Shown piece by piece: positions 26,565 to 36,454 of a DNA stretch of 64,000 nucleotides. Position 1 is the first letter of the stretch. Every line of letters starts with the position of its first letter. The notes beneath the pieces were generated by a model, which saw only the letters and a list, made by a program, of their open reading frames with translations, was not told where the DNA came from and did no database searches. Made by a program: the position numbers and the translations under genes. Source of the DNA: Enterococcus sp. 9D6_DIV0238. GTDB taxonomy: Bacteria > Bacillota > Bacilli > Lactobacillales > Enterococcaceae. The stretch covers positions 2,919,001 to 2,983,000 of the forward strand of contig NZ_CP147246.1 in assembly GCF_002174455.2 (NCBI RefSeq), read 5' to 3'.

Positions 26565-27542
26565 ATGAGAATCGGAGACGTTTTGTATGGACATTTTGAA
26601 GTAGAAGAAGTTCTAGAACAGCTGATTTTGTCAAATGAGGTTCAGCGGTTAAAAGATGTACATATGGCTGGCCCAGCCTATTTACAAAATCCATTGTGGA
26701 ATGAGACACGTTATGAACATTCTGTCGGTGTAATGCTATTGATCAGAAAATTAGGCGGTACGTTGGAAGAACAGATAGCAGGATTACTTCATGATGTTTC
26801 GCATACAGCTTTTTCTCACGTGATTGATCTTGCTTTGGAAAATGAATCAGATGATTATCATGAAAAAATCAAGGCAGATTTGGTTGAACATTCAGAATTA
26901 CCTAAGTTATTGCAGGCATATGGTTTTGATTATGAACAGATTTTATTTGACGATCAAAAATGGACATTATTAGAGCAAGAAGCACCAAGACTGTGCTGTG
27001 ATCGAATAGACTATACACTTAGGGAGGTACACCGCTATTTTGATGTTCCTCTTTATGAAATAAAACAATTCATCGAAGATATTCAGATCGATGACGGGCA
27101 AATCACCTTACGATCGATCGACTGGGCTGTTTGGTTTATCGATCAATACTATAAAGTTGTGATCGACTTTTTCTATGATCCTCGGAATATTTGCAGTTAT
27201 GAATGGATGGCTCAGATCATTCGTATCGGTTTAGCCGAGGATATGATAACGATGATGGACTTGATGGGGACAGACACAGCGTTTATCGAAAAAATCAGAA
27301 GGATAGACTCTGAAGTGATTCAATCCTTGATAAAGCGAATGGAAGCACCAGCTTCTTATGTTGTTTGTAAGAAAGAAGATAATTATGATATCTATCAAAA
27401 AAAGAAGACACGAATCGTAGACCCTGTTCTTATAAGAGACAAGCAATTAGTTCCAGCATCAACTGTATCTGAAAAAGCAAGGAGCAAGGTAGAACAGCTG
27501 CGTTCGGATAGTGAGCAAGGAATTTATCTTAAATTGATTTGA
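26565..27542 (+). CDS. HD-domain phosphohydrolase, SOS-controlled
   Basis: A 325-residue HD-superfamily metal-dependent phosphohydrolase of the type related to dNTP/NTP triphosphohydrolases. His in YEHSVGV (about 50), HD pair in GLLHDVSHTAFSH (about 73-85) and a later Asp (CCDRIDYTLRE, about 145). RBS AGGGGA is 7-8 nt before the ATG. It is the first gene behind a LexA box and is followed by dinB after 39 nt, so it should be induced by DNA damage. Trimming nucleotide pools during repair would fit, but this is inference. Confidence 0.85.
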   Translation: MRIGDVLYGHFEVEEVLEQLILSNEVQRLKDVHMAGPAYLQNPLWNETRYEHSVGVMLLIRKLGGTLEEQIAGLLHDVSHTAFSHVIDLALENESDDYHEKIKADLVEHSELPKLLQAYGFDYEQILFDDQKWTLLEQEAPRLCCDRIDYTLREVHRYFDVPLYEIKQFIEDIQIDDGQITLRSIDWAVWFIDQYYKVVIDFFYDPRNICSYEWMAQIIRIGLAEDMITMMDLMGTDTAFIEKIRRIDSEVIQSLIKRMEAPASYVVCKKEDNYDIYQKKKTRIVDPVLIRDKQLVPASTVSEKARSKVEQLRSDSEQGIYLKLI

Positions 27543-27581
27543 TGATGGCTTGAGTGAATTTGACCAAAGGAGGATAGATTG

Positions 27582-28706
27582 ATGATCAGTGAATTGCGTT
27601 TCCCTTTACGAAAAGATACATCACGTAAGATTATCCATATCGACATGGATGCTTTTTTCGCTTCAGTTGAAGAGCGTGATCATCCTGAATTAGTTGGTCA
27701 TCCTCTCGTGATTGCCCGTCATCCCAGTGATACAGGAGGAAAAGGCGTAGTGACGACAGCCAATTATGAAGCAAGAAAATTTGGTATCCATTCAGCGATG
27801 AGTGCGCAAAAAGCTTTTGAACTTTGTCCGCAGGCTATTTTTAAAGCAGGCGATCATCAAAAATATTCGGAAATTTCTCAGCAGATTCGTGCAATTTTCC
27901 GGAGATATACGGATGTTATTGAGCCTGTTTCGATCGATGAGGCTTATCTTGATGTCACCGTCAATAAAATCAATAGTAAATCAGCGATCAAGATCGCGAA
28001 ACTAATACAGTTTGATATTTGGAATGAGCTGCATTTAACCTGTTCGGCAGGTGTCAGTTACAATAAATTCTTAGCAAAACTAGCTTCAGATTTTCAAAAA
28101 CCAAAAGGCTTGACTGTTGTGATGCCGGATGATGCAGAAGCTTTTTTAAAAGCACTGCCTATTGAAAAATTTCACGGTGTTGGCAAAAAAACAGTACCGA
28201 AAATGCATGAATTAGGTATTTTTACTGGAGCAGACTTATACGAAAAAGATGAGATGGAACTGATCAGCAAGTTCGGTAAAATGGGGTATTCACTCTATCG
28301 AAAAGTTCGTGGGATCCATGATTCACCTGTCAACGTGACGAGAGACCGTAAATCAGTTGGCAAAGAGCATACGTATGGCACGCCATTGACCACACAGGCG
28401 CAAGTGACAGCTCAATTGAGGCAGTTGGCAGAACGGGTGGAAGCGTCCTTGGAGCATGTTCAAAAGCATGGGAAAACGGTCGTTCTAAAAGTTCGTTATA
28501 CTGATTATACAACCGTGACGAGAAGGCAAACATTACCTGAGTATATTTCAACAAAAGAAGAACTATTTTATCAAGCGAATTTGATATGGGAAGAAATTTT
28601 AGGCTTAGAACAAGGGATTCGATTATTGGGTATCACGCTAACCAATCTAGATCCTATGGCATATGAAAATATTATTTTACCTTTATGGGAAAAGAAAGAA
28701 GAATAA
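27582..28706 (+). CDS. dinB: DNA polymerase IV (Y-family)
   Basis: A 374-residue translesion polymerase. Catalytic carboxylates in IHIDMDAFFASVE (about 22) and SIDEAYLDVT (about 117); fingers/palm segment CSAGVSYNKFLAKLASD; helix-hairpin-helix at KFHGVGKKTVPKM (about 195), and a little-finger domain at the C terminus. It lacks a long tail with a strong clamp motif, though EEILGLEQGIRLLGITLTNL is typical. The ATG at 27582 is 8 nt after AAAGGAGG. Cotranscribed with the SOS-controlled HD gene. Confidence 0.95.
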   Translation: MISELRFPLRKDTSRKIIHIDMDAFFASVEERDHPELVGHPLVIARHPSDTGGKGVVTTANYEARKFGIHSAMSAQKAFELCPQAIFKAGDHQKYSEISQQIRAIFRRYTDVIEPVSIDEAYLDVTVNKINSKSAIKIAKLIQFDIWNELHLTCSAGVSYNKFLAKLASDFQKPKGLTVVMPDDAEAFLKALPIEKFHGVGKKTVPKMHELGIFTGADLYEKDEMELISKFGKMGYSLYRKVRGIHDSPVNVTRDRKSVGKEHTYGTPLTTQAQVTAQLRQLAERVEASLEHVQKHGKTVVLKVRYTDYTTVTRRQTLPEYISTKEELFYQANLIWEEILGLEQGIRLLGITLTNLDPMAYENIILPLWEKKEE

Positions 28707-28769
28707 AGCGAAGCTTTCGTTTTACTCTTCTTTTTATGCTACACTCAAGAATAAAGGTAGGGGAAATAG

Positions 28770-30185
28770 ATGAGCAAAACAATCATGTGGTTTAGAAAAG
28801 ACCTGCGCTTAGATGACAATACAGCGTTTATCCAACTGTTAGAACAAACAGCTGCAACTGAAGAGCTTATTTGTATTTTTCAATTGAATCCAGCACAGTT
28901 TATCCCGAATAGCTATAATCATGACGCATTTTTTTCTAGTGTAAAAGCATTTCGTGAGCAGCTTAAAACAAAAGAAATACCGCTTCATTTTTTATATGGT
29001 GATCCAGAAGAGAATTTTTCAGAGTTAAAGACTGCTTTTCATGATTGGCAAACTATTTTTTTTAATAAAGATGAGCGAGGCTTTGGTCGAAAGCGGGATC
29101 AAAAAATGACGGACTTCTTTAAAAAGCAGAAGATCCAAGTTCATGCTTATCAGGATAGCCATCTGCATGGTGTTGAGGAAATCAAAAAGCCTACGGGAGA
29201 AAAGTATAAAGTTTTTACACCTTATTATCGAAACTGGCAAAATCAACCAAAAAAAGCGTATGAAAAGTTAGCGACAATCGATCGTACGTTTTCAAAAGTA
29301 TCCCATTCGTTATTTCTTGAGGGCGAAAATAGATTTAATGAAATAGTAGAAAAGATAGATTTGCCCTTTACTTATGATTGTGGTGAAGCCAATGCAGAAA
29401 AAGTTTTGAAAGCATTCATCAAAAATGAATTACATGCATATGAAAAAAATAGAGATTATCCATTTATAGATCAGACAAGTAAGCTTTCCCGATTTTTAAG
29501 AACAGGAGAATTATCTATTCGAAAAGTTTGGCAGGCAGTTATTGTTGAGCCGGATTCTGATGGTCGGCAAACATTTATTTCTGAACTTTGCTGGAGAGAT
29601 TTTTATAATATGATTTATTTTGCGAACCCTGATCAAAAGAAACAAGAAATCAAGGAACAGTATCGTCAGCTCCGATGGCAATACAATAAGCAGCTGTTTG
29701 AGCGTTGGCGAAAAGGTGAAACAGGTTATCCGATCGTAGATGCAGCTATGCGCCAATTGAATCAAACTGGCTGGATGCACAATCGTTTGAGGATGATCGT
29801 GGCATCATTCTTAACGAAAGATTTATTGATCGACTGGCGGTTAGGAGAGCAATATTTTCAAAAACAATTGATCGATTATGACGCAGCCAGCAATATTGGC
29901 GGTTGGCAGTGGGCCGCTTCAACTGGGACAGATGCGGTTCCATATTTTAGGATTTTCAATCCAACGACTCAGAGTGAAAAATTTGACTCTAAAGGAGAGT
30001 TTATCCGTAAATATCTACCAGAATTGAACAAAGTTCCTAATAAATTTATTCATGAACCGAGTAAAATGCCGAAAGAATTACAAGAATCACTCAATGTTTT
30101 CATCGGGAAAGACTACCCGAAACCGATTGTTGACCATAGTAAAATGCGGGCAGAGATCCTTACTTTCTTTAAGGAAAATCATTAA
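28770..30185 (+). CDS. phrB: Deoxyribodipyrimidine photolyase
   Basis: A 471-residue class I CPD photolyase using FADH- and a light-harvesting cofactor. N-terminal Rossmann domain with MWFRKDLRLDDNTA; the C-terminal FAD domain shows ELCWRDFYNMI, GYPIVDAAMRQLNQTGWMHN and GGWQWAASTGTDA (about 385). These hold the FAD-binding and tryptophan-chain residues. It follows dinB by 63 nt with its own RBS (GTAGGGGA). It may share the SOS transcript, since no terminator was seen between them. Confidence 0.96.
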   Translation: MSKTIMWFRKDLRLDDNTAFIQLLEQTAATEELICIFQLNPAQFIPNSYNHDAFFSSVKAFREQLKTKEIPLHFLYGDPEENFSELKTAFHDWQTIFFNKDERGFGRKRDQKMTDFFKKQKIQVHAYQDSHLHGVEEIKKPTGEKYKVFTPYYRNWQNQPKKAYEKLATIDRTFSKVSHSLFLEGENRFNEIVEKIDLPFTYDCGEANAEKVLKAFIKNELHAYEKNRDYPFIDQTSKLSRFLRTGELSIRKVWQAVIVEPDSDGRQTFISELCWRDFYNMIYFANPDQKKQEIKEQYRQLRWQYNKQLFERWRKGETGYPIVDAAMRQLNQTGWMHNRLRMIVASFLTKDLLIDWRLGEQYFQKQLIDYDAASNIGGWQWAASTGTDAVPYFRIFNPTTQSEKFDSKGEFIRKYLPELNKVPNKFIHEPSKMPKELQESLNVFIGKDYPKPIVDHSKMRAEILTFFKENH

Positions 30186-30192
30186 ACGAGAT

Positions 30193-30360
30193 GAAGGCTG
30201 GGACAGAAGTGTTCAACTTCAAAGGGACTGGGATATAACTCCACGAGTTACAACCCAGTCCCTTTGGAAAATCGCCAAAGAATCTGACTTTTGGCATCGA
30301 TCATTGTGTTTTAAAGTGCGAAACAAAACCGATTTTTAGTTTTGTTCTGCACTTTTTTTA
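30193..30360 (+). repeat. Structured intergenic repeat with terminator (copy 2)
   Basis: Starts AAGGCTGGGACAGAAG and ends with AAAGTGCGAAACAAAAC / GTTTTGTTCTGCACTTTTTTT (30313-30359), like copy 1. The interior is different and contains its own stem, AGGGACTGGG (30223-30232) with CCCAGTCCCT (30254-30263). It lies between the converging phrB and nrdG genes. Confidence 0.65.
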
Positions 30361-30371
30361 GCTAGAGTGAA

Positions 30372-30974
30372 TTATATCAATTCAGATTTTTTGATTTGCT
30401 CATAGGCCTGTTCTCCATCATGGCATTTATCCCAAATGACCGCTTGGCCGCAAGCTAAGGATTTTTTTACATCGATGATTCGCTGGTTACTGCTTCCTCT
30501 GAATTGTAAGTTCAAATTCTTTTTTGATAGCTCAAAGCGTCCATCGACTAAAATATCGATTTTGCTCAGTAACTCTAATTTATCAGGAGATTCCAGCAGC
30601 AGTTCTTCAAAGGTATAGCCGGACCAGGACCAAATATCTTTAGCTAAACCAAATTCTTTATGAACACGATTGACAACAGTTAAGCAAACCTGTGTATTTA
30701 AAAAAGGCTCCCCACCTAATAAAGTCAATCCCTGAACGTAATCGTGAGAGAGATCTTCAATAATTTTATCCTCTAACTCTTTTGTAAAAGGCTTTCCATA
30801 CCGGAAACTCTGCACGGCTTGATTAAAGCATCCTTCACAAGCGAATAAACAGCCACTGACGTATAAGCTATTTCGAACTCCTTCGCCATCAACGAAATTG
30901 AATGCCTTGTAATCAGCAACATAGTTTTGACTAAGCTCATCTGCTAGCCACTCTTGAGGTTTAGGATTTCTCAT
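30372..30974 (-). CDS. nrdG: Anaerobic ribonucleoside-triphosphate reductase activating protein
   Basis: A 200-residue radical-SAM activase that puts the glycyl radical on NrdD. The CX3CX2C cluster motif is CLFACEGC (about 37-44), and GGEPF (about 83) is the SAM-contacting motif. The ATG at 30974 follows GAAGGAAC; an upstream in-frame ATG at 31025 has no site. It lies 140 nt after nrdD in the same orientation, with no obvious terminator between them, so both should respond to the NrdR boxes. Confidence 0.95.
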   Translation of the reverse strand: MRNPKPQEWLADELSQNYVADYKAFNFVDGEGVRNSLYVSGCLFACEGCFNQAVQSFRYGKPFTKELEDKIIEDLSHDYVQGLTLLGGEPFLNTQVCLTVVNRVHKEFGLAKDIWSWSGYTFEELLLESPDKLELLSKIDILVDGRFELSKKNLNLQFRGSSNQRIIDVKKSLACGQAVIWDKCHDGEQAYEQIKKSELI

Positions 30975-31113
30975 GACAGTTCCTTCTTTCAAATAAAAGT
31001 AAACAACATTTCCATAGTAGTTCATCTAAATGACGATTATGAATAAGAAGTACAATAAATAGCTAAACAACTGAAAAGGTGAGACTATTTTTCCAGTTGC
31101 TTAGCTGAATGGT

Positions 31114-33306
31114 TTATTTCATATGCTTCACTCGTGAAGAGATTTCTTTGTGTCGGCCATGAACCATCGGTCTTGCTTGTGGATTACCTAGATAGCCGCA
31201 AGTCCGTTTTACAACATCACAAGATTTTGGATCATGATTGCCGCATTGTGGACATTCAAAGCCTCGTTCAGTTGGATTGAAATCTCCCTCAAAGCCGCAT
31301 TCATAGCAATGATCGATCGGTGTATTTGTTCCGAGGTAACCAACACGGTCATAAGCATAATCCCAAACTGATTCTAAAGCTTTAGGGTTTTGTTGTAAGA
31401 CAGGATACTCACAATAATGAATAAAACCACCAGAACAATATTGAGGATAGTCTTTTTCAAAATCTAGTTTTTCAAATGGCGTTGGATTTTTACGTACATC
31501 ATAATGGAAGCTATTTGTGTAATACTCTTTATCGGTGATATTCTCTACTACTCCAAATTTTTCAGCATCCAAGCGGCAGAAACGGTCAGTCAGACTTTCA
31601 CTAGGCGTAGAATAGACACTGAAATGATAACCATAATCATTGCCCCATTGATCGGCATGGGCTTTTAGATCTTTCAAGATTGCAAGCGTGAAATCTTTTG
31701 CTTCTGGATCGTTTTCCCAATCGCCACCATAAAAGGCAGCAGCGACTTCATACAAACCAATGTAACCTAATGAAATGGTTGCACGCTTATTTTTGAATAA
31801 TTCATTGACTGATTCTTTTCTAGATAAACGTTTCCCAAAAGCGCCATACATATAAAGGATCGGTGCATTGGCTGGGATCGCTTCTTTACAGCGTTCCACA
31901 CGATAGACTAAAGCGTCTTTCATGATACCTAAACGTTCTTCTAAAAGTGTCCAGAATTTATTTAAGTCGCCGTTTGCTTCCATTGCGATTCTTGGTAGAT
32001 TCAACGTAACTACCCCAAGGTTCATACGACCGACATTGATTTCTTCTCCATGTTCATCCTTCCAGCCCTGTAGGAAAGAACGACAACCCATAGGTACTTT
32101 GAAGCTGCCAGTCAATTCAACGATTTTATCGTAACTCAAAACATCTGGATACATCCGTTTTGTTGCACATTCCAGCGCTAATTGTTTTACATCATAGTTT
32201 GGATCAGTTTCATTTAGATTGACACCGCGTTTCAATGTGAAAATCAACTTAGGAAAGATCGCTGTTCGTTTTTCACTACCTAATCCATTGATCCTGATTT
32301 GTAAGATCGCTTTTTGAATTTCACGCTCAAACCAGTTTAATCCCAAACCAAAGCCTAAAGAAGTAAAAGGAGTTTGCCCGTTTGACGTAAACAGAGTATT
32401 GATCTCATATTCTAAACTTTGCATCGCATCGTAGATATCTTTTTGCGTTTTAGCTTTGGCAAATTCTTCTTGGCGTTCAGTGCCGTCGATCCATTCTTTC
32501 GCATCTGCCAAATGTTTTTCATAATTTAATTTTGCAAAAGGAGCAAGCAGTTCATCTACACGGTCAGCTGAGCAGCCGCCATATTGACTTGAAGCTACAT
32601 TAGCGATGATTTGAGAAATTTGAGCAGTCGCTGTTTGGATCGATTTAGGCGATTCAACCTCTGCATTACCAATTTTAAAACCGTTATTCAACATGCCCTT
32701 AAAGTCGATCAGGCAACAGTTTGTCATTGGGGTATATGGATGATAATCTAAATCATGATAGTGGATATCTCCTTTTTGATGGGCATTTGCCACATGTGGA
32801 GGAAGCATCTTCAATCCAATCGATTTCCCAACGATCCCTGCAGTTAAATCACGCTGTGTATTGAATACATCGCTGTCTTTATTTGCATTTTCGTTGACGA
32901 CCGTTTGATCCTTATTGATCAATTTACCGATCGTAAAATTGATATCTGTTGATTTGCTGCGTTCAAAATCACGGCGTGTACGGTAGTTGATATATTCTTC
33001 TGCAAGCTCGTACTCATTTTTAGCAAGTAAAATATGTTCTACGATATTTTGAATTTCATAGATTTTGACATTATCTGCAAAACGTTCCGCAATTTCTTGA
33101 TCGATTCGTTCCACGATTTCCTGAATGCGCTCATGAGCAAGGGGGTCTAATGAACCACGAATTTTTTGTTCAGCTTTGATCAAAGCATCATAAATTTTCT
33201 GGTCATTAAAATCAACTAGACGTCCATCTCTTTTGATAATTTTCATCGTATGCAAAGGTAAATCAGTAGCACCCACGTCATTTTTAGCTTGCTTAATCTC
33301 CATCAT
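31114..33306 (-). CDS. nrdD: Anaerobic (class III) ribonucleoside-triphosphate reductase
   Basis: The 730-residue glycyl-radical enzyme making dNTPs without oxygen. N-terminal ATP-cone (IIKRDGRLVDFNDQKIYDAL, about 23-42), a large ten-strand barrel, a zinc site of two CxxC pairs near the C terminus (CYECGFEGD, FECPQCGNHD) and the radical loop RTCGYLGNPQARPM (about 705-718), whose Gly carries the radical. RBS GAGGAG is 11 nt before the first of two adjacent ATG codons. Confidence 0.96.
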   Translation of the reverse strand: MMEIKQAKNDVGATDLPLHTMKIIKRDGRLVDFNDQKIYDALIKAEQKIRGSLDPLAHERIQEIVERIDQEIAERFADNVKIYEIQNIVEHILLAKNEYELAEEYINYRTRRDFERSKSTDINFTIGKLINKDQTVVNENANKDSDVFNTQRDLTAGIVGKSIGLKMLPPHVANAHQKGDIHYHDLDYHPYTPMTNCCLIDFKGMLNNGFKIGNAEVESPKSIQTATAQISQIIANVASSQYGGCSADRVDELLAPFAKLNYEKHLADAKEWIDGTERQEEFAKAKTQKDIYDAMQSLEYEINTLFTSNGQTPFTSLGFGLGLNWFEREIQKAILQIRINGLGSEKRTAIFPKLIFTLKRGVNLNETDPNYDVKQLALECATKRMYPDVLSYDKIVELTGSFKVPMGCRSFLQGWKDEHGEEINVGRMNLGVVTLNLPRIAMEANGDLNKFWTLLEERLGIMKDALVYRVERCKEAIPANAPILYMYGAFGKRLSRKESVNELFKNKRATISLGYIGLYEVAAAFYGGDWENDPEAKDFTLAILKDLKAHADQWGNDYGYHFSVYSTPSESLTDRFCRLDAEKFGVVENITDKEYYTNSFHYDVRKNPTPFEKLDFEKDYPQYCSGGFIHYCEYPVLQQNPKALESVWDYAYDRVGYLGTNTPIDHCYECGFEGDFNPTERGFECPQCGNHDPKSCDVVKRTCGYLGNPQARPMVHGRHKEISSRVKHMK

Positions 33307-33342
33307 TTATAACCCATCTCCTCATAGATTTATTCCTTTCCT

Positions 33343-33424
33343 ATCATAAATCAAATTATCGAAAGTTTCAACTATATATAGTGGCTATTTTTTATTTTTT
33401 ATCACGTGAACAACTATATATAGT
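33343..33424 (-). promoter_or_regulatory. nrdD promoter with tandem NrdR boxes
   Basis: Minus strand: TTGAAA (33366-33371), 17-nt spacer, TATGAT (33343-33348). Two identical palindromes ACTATATATAGT lie at 33371-33382 and 33413-33424, 42 bp apart, four helical turns. The first shares a base with the -35. Sequence, pairing and helical phasing are those of NrdR repressor sites, common upstream of nrd operons. Confidence 0.85.
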
Positions 33425-33615
33425 GTTTATTAAAAATGAAAAAAGTATGAAAACGACTGCCTAAAAGGTTTGTGGAAAGTGTCACAACTTTTTGTCAGGA
33501 AAAATAAATACTTCCTAAACATTTTATTATCATTACTTAATTGTAAGAGGAATCGATGTTCACCAGTTCAAAAAATTGGTAGAATAAGGACAATGAATAA
33601 ACTGGAGCGAATCAG
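33425..33615. other. Intergenic region before the BceAB-type operon
   Basis: No gene. No response-regulator repeat or clear promoter could be assigned for the downstream transporter. TTCAAA at 33569 followed by AGAATAAGG is the best but weak candidate. Confidence 0.35.
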
Positions 33616-34383
33616 ATGAAAAAAATTTTAGAAGTGAATCATCTAAGTAAATCTTATGGCTATCGAAATAATAAGGTTCAGGTCCTAAACAATATTTCCT
33701 TTTCTGTAGAACAAGGCGAATTTGTTGGGATCATGGGACCAAGCGGAGCGGGGAAGTCAACATTGCTGAATGCGATTTCGACTATCGCTTTGCCGACGAC
33801 TGGCACAGTTCAGATCGATGGTCAGGATATTTTAAAAATGCGAAATAATCAAATCAGCGATTTTCGTCGCAAAGAATTAGGGTTTATTTTTCAGGATTTC
33901 AATTTGCTGGATACGTTGAATGTGAAAGACAACATTTTATTACCGTTAGCGATCGATCGAATACCGATTGAAAAGATGGAGCAGCGTTTGAACCATGTGG
34001 CTACTATTTTGGGAATTGAGCAATTATTGGAAGAATATCCTAATACGATTTCGGTAGGTCAAAAGCAGCGGGTTGCTGCAGCTAGAGCATTGATCACAGA
34101 GCCCAAATTGATTTTTGCGGATGAACCTACCGGCGCACTAGATTCTAAGTCGGCTGCGGAGCTGCTCCAATATATGACGAATATGAATGTTGAGGATGAT
34201 GCAACGATCATGATGGTGACGCATGATCCTTATACGGCAAGTTACTGTAATCGTATTTTATTTATCAAAGATGGGGTGATTTTTTCAGAAGTCGTACGCC
34301 AAGGATCAAGAAAGGAATTTTTCAATCGAGTGATCGATATGCAGGCCACGATTGGCGGAGGTGGTCGTGCCAATGATTTTTAA
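33616..34383 (+). CDS. ABC transporter ATP-binding protein, BceA-type
   Basis: A 255-residue ATPase of the peptide-7 exporter/MacB-like group used in antimicrobial peptide resistance and signalling. Walker A GPSGAGKST (about 41-49), Q-loop FIFQDFNLLDTL, signature SVGQKQRVAAARAL (about 145; SVGQ replaces the common SGGQ) and Walker B LIFADEPTGALDS (about 167). Its C terminus overlaps the permease start by 11 nt. Bce systems usually sit beside a histidine kinase/response regulator pair; none is in this window. Confidence 0.9.
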   Translation: MKKILEVNHLSKSYGYRNNKVQVLNNISFSVEQGEFVGIMGPSGAGKSTLLNAISTIALPTTGTVQIDGQDILKMRNNQISDFRRKELGFIFQDFNLLDTLNVKDNILLPLAIDRIPIEKMEQRLNHVATILGIEQLLEEYPNTISVGQKQRVAAARALITEPKLIFADEPTGALDSKSAAELLQYMTNMNVEDDATIMMVTHDPYTASYCNRILFIKDGVIFSEVVRQGSRKEFFNRVIDMQATIGGGGRANDF

Positions 34384-36454
34384 CTTATCCTGGAAAAATT
34401 TTAAAGGGCAATTTTTGAATTATTTAGTTTATTTTGTCAGTATGACGTTTGCGGTAGTTGTTTATTATTGTTTTAGCGCAATTACATACAATCGTTCATT
34501 GACGAATCGGCTAGGGCAGGAAATCCATATAGATGGTGCAATGAATCTAGGTGGTGTTTTGATTGTCATCATGATTTTAGGTTTTATGTTTGCAGCAAAT
34601 CATTTCTTCTTATTGAAACGTCGAAAAGAGATTGGGCTGTATCAGCTGGTTGGAATGAAAAAGGCGCAGATATCCTTATTGTTTTTTATTGAAACATTAT
34701 TTTTAGGCGCTATTTCCTTGATCACGGGCTTGTTTTTAGGTGTGATTTTTTCGAAGCTCTTTTCGATGATTCTTGCCAAAGCGATGTTTATACAGGTAGA
34801 AAGCTTGTTTTCTATCTCGATTCCTTCGATGATTCAAACGAGTGTTGTATTCGTTTTTATGTTACTGGCGGTATCGATTCGAAGTACTTGGCTGATTTAT
34901 CTGTATCAGGTGACCAATTTACTAACACCTGAAAATAAACGATTAGCTACTTCTAGTCGATTATCCGGATTTAAAGCGGGGCTTGGTGTTTTCGGTGCGT
35001 TCTTGATTCTTTTGGGTTATTTTTTATCATATAATATTGTACGGTTTATTGCACTTTTGATGAAAACTTCACTGGGATTTAGCGGTTTTTTTATTGCTCC
35101 TCTAGTTATTTTAGCAATTTGCTGTATTGGTACTTTTCTATTTTTTAAATATACGATGCATCTAGTGGTTTATTTATTTACAAAAAATCGCTCAGCTTAT
35201 TATCGAAATTTGAATATGGTTACTATTGGAAATACAAAACTTCATATGACAAGAGTGGGCAGTACACTTTTTGCGGTCACGATTTTTATTGCCATTGCAT
35301 TGGGTATGATCGGAGGCTCAGCCTCTGTTTATACGATTGGCATGAATTCTGTGAATATTGTTGCTCCAAATGACTATATCGTAGCGGAGGATGATCTTGA
35401 TAAAATAGTGGGGACAATCGAAAATGAGCCAGACACCTCAATAAAATCGCAAGTAGAATTGAATTATAAGCTGACCGGCAGCCGATATAGTCTTAAGATT
35501 GGTCAAGATGCGAGTCAAAGTAATTTAAGCCCAGTCAATATAATGGCTCTTTCAAATTACCGTGAATTTCAAAAATATAACCATTACTTAAAGAATATCG
35601 ACTTGAAACATCCGACCGATCTGGTTGTTTTGGATAGTATTCAAAACACATTAGCCGGCGTTATCCGTTATGATTCTGACTTTATTTTTTCCGAAAATGC
35701 CAGATTTCAGATCGCCGATGTTCGACCGGATTATTTAGGTCAGGATCTGCTTCGTTATAGTTTTCCAACGGTGATCGTCTCAGACGAAGAGTTCAACAAA
35801 ATCAATACAGGGATCAGCTACTCATTATATGCGATAAATGTAGAGTCGAAAGATGAAGAGGCTCTCTCTGATAAAATAGCTGAAGAAATAAAACCAAAAT
35901 GGATCGCACCTGTTTATTATAATTATCAGTGGAAAAATCAGAAAATTGAAGGCTACACTTCAAAAACAAGTCAGCATCCAGAAAAAAAAGAAGGACAAGA
36001 TCAATCTGATTCAGACGAGCAAGAGTATTGGCAATTAAATTATACCAGTCGTTTTTCTGATTTGAGATACAAAAGAAGAGAGATGGGCTTGTTTATCTAT
36101 GTTGCTATGTTTCTGGGAATCTTAGCATTGATCATTACAGGGAGTATTCTGATGCTGCATCAGTTTTCGGAAGCTGAAAGAGAAAAGGAGCGCTATGAGC
36201 TATTAAAGAAAATCGGAATTTCTGAAAAAGAGATTCGAAAACTTGTCTATCAACAAAATAGCATCATCTTTTTTCCACCAATGATCATTGGTGTTCTCCA
36301 TGCGAGCTTTGCTATTTATATTTTTAGTAAAATCGTTACCAGTTCAGGCTATTGGTTAGCCTATTTATCTTGTGGTCTGTTGATTTTAATATATTTAGCG
36401 TATTATTTTTTAACTTCAGCGATTTATATTCGAATCGTACTTGAGAAAGATTAA
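34373..36454 (+). CDS. FtsX-like ABC permease, BceB-type
   Basis: A 693-residue permease. The ATG at 34373 follows GGAGGTGG inside the ATPase gene. Pattern: one N-terminal helix, three helices around residues 55-180, further helices at about 200-330, a long extracellular domain of about 230 residues (about 335-565) and three helices at the C terminus. This is the BceB layout, where the outer domain detects lipid-II-cycle peptides such as bacitracin. The FtsX region with KRRKEIGLYQLVGMKK (about 82) and EREKERYELLKKIGIS (about 602) is characteristic. Confidence 0.9.
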   Translation: MIFNLSWKNFKGQFLNYLVYFVSMTFAVVVYYCFSAITYNRSLTNRLGQEIHIDGAMNLGGVLIVIMILGFMFAANHFFLLKRRKEIGLYQLVGMKKAQISLLFFIETLFLGAISLITGLFLGVIFSKLFSMILAKAMFIQVESLFSISIPSMIQTSVVFVFMLLAVSIRSTWLIYLYQVTNLLTPENKRLATSSRLSGFKAGLGVFGAFLILLGYFLSYNIVRFIALLMKTSLGFSGFFIAPLVILAICCIGTFLFFKYTMHLVVYLFTKNRSAYYRNLNMVTIGNTKLHMTRVGSTLFAVTIFIAIALGMIGGSASVYTIGMNSVNIVAPNDYIVAEDDLDKIVGTIENEPDTSIKSQVELNYKLTGSRYSLKIGQDASQSNLSPVNIMALSNYREFQKYNHYLKNIDLKHPTDLVVLDSIQNTLAGVIRYDSDFIFSENARFQIADVRPDYLGQDLLRYSFPTVIVSDEEFNKINTGISYSLYAINVESKDEEALSDKIAEEIKPKWIAPVYYNYQWKNQKIEGYTSKTSQHPEKKEGQDQSDSDEQEYWQLNYTSRFSDLRYKRREMGLFIYVAMFLGILALIITGSILMLHQFSEAEREKERYELLKKIGISEKEIRKLVYQQNSIIFFPPMIIGVLHASFAIYIFSKIVTSSGYWLAYLSCGLLILIYLAYYFLTSAIYIRIVLEKD

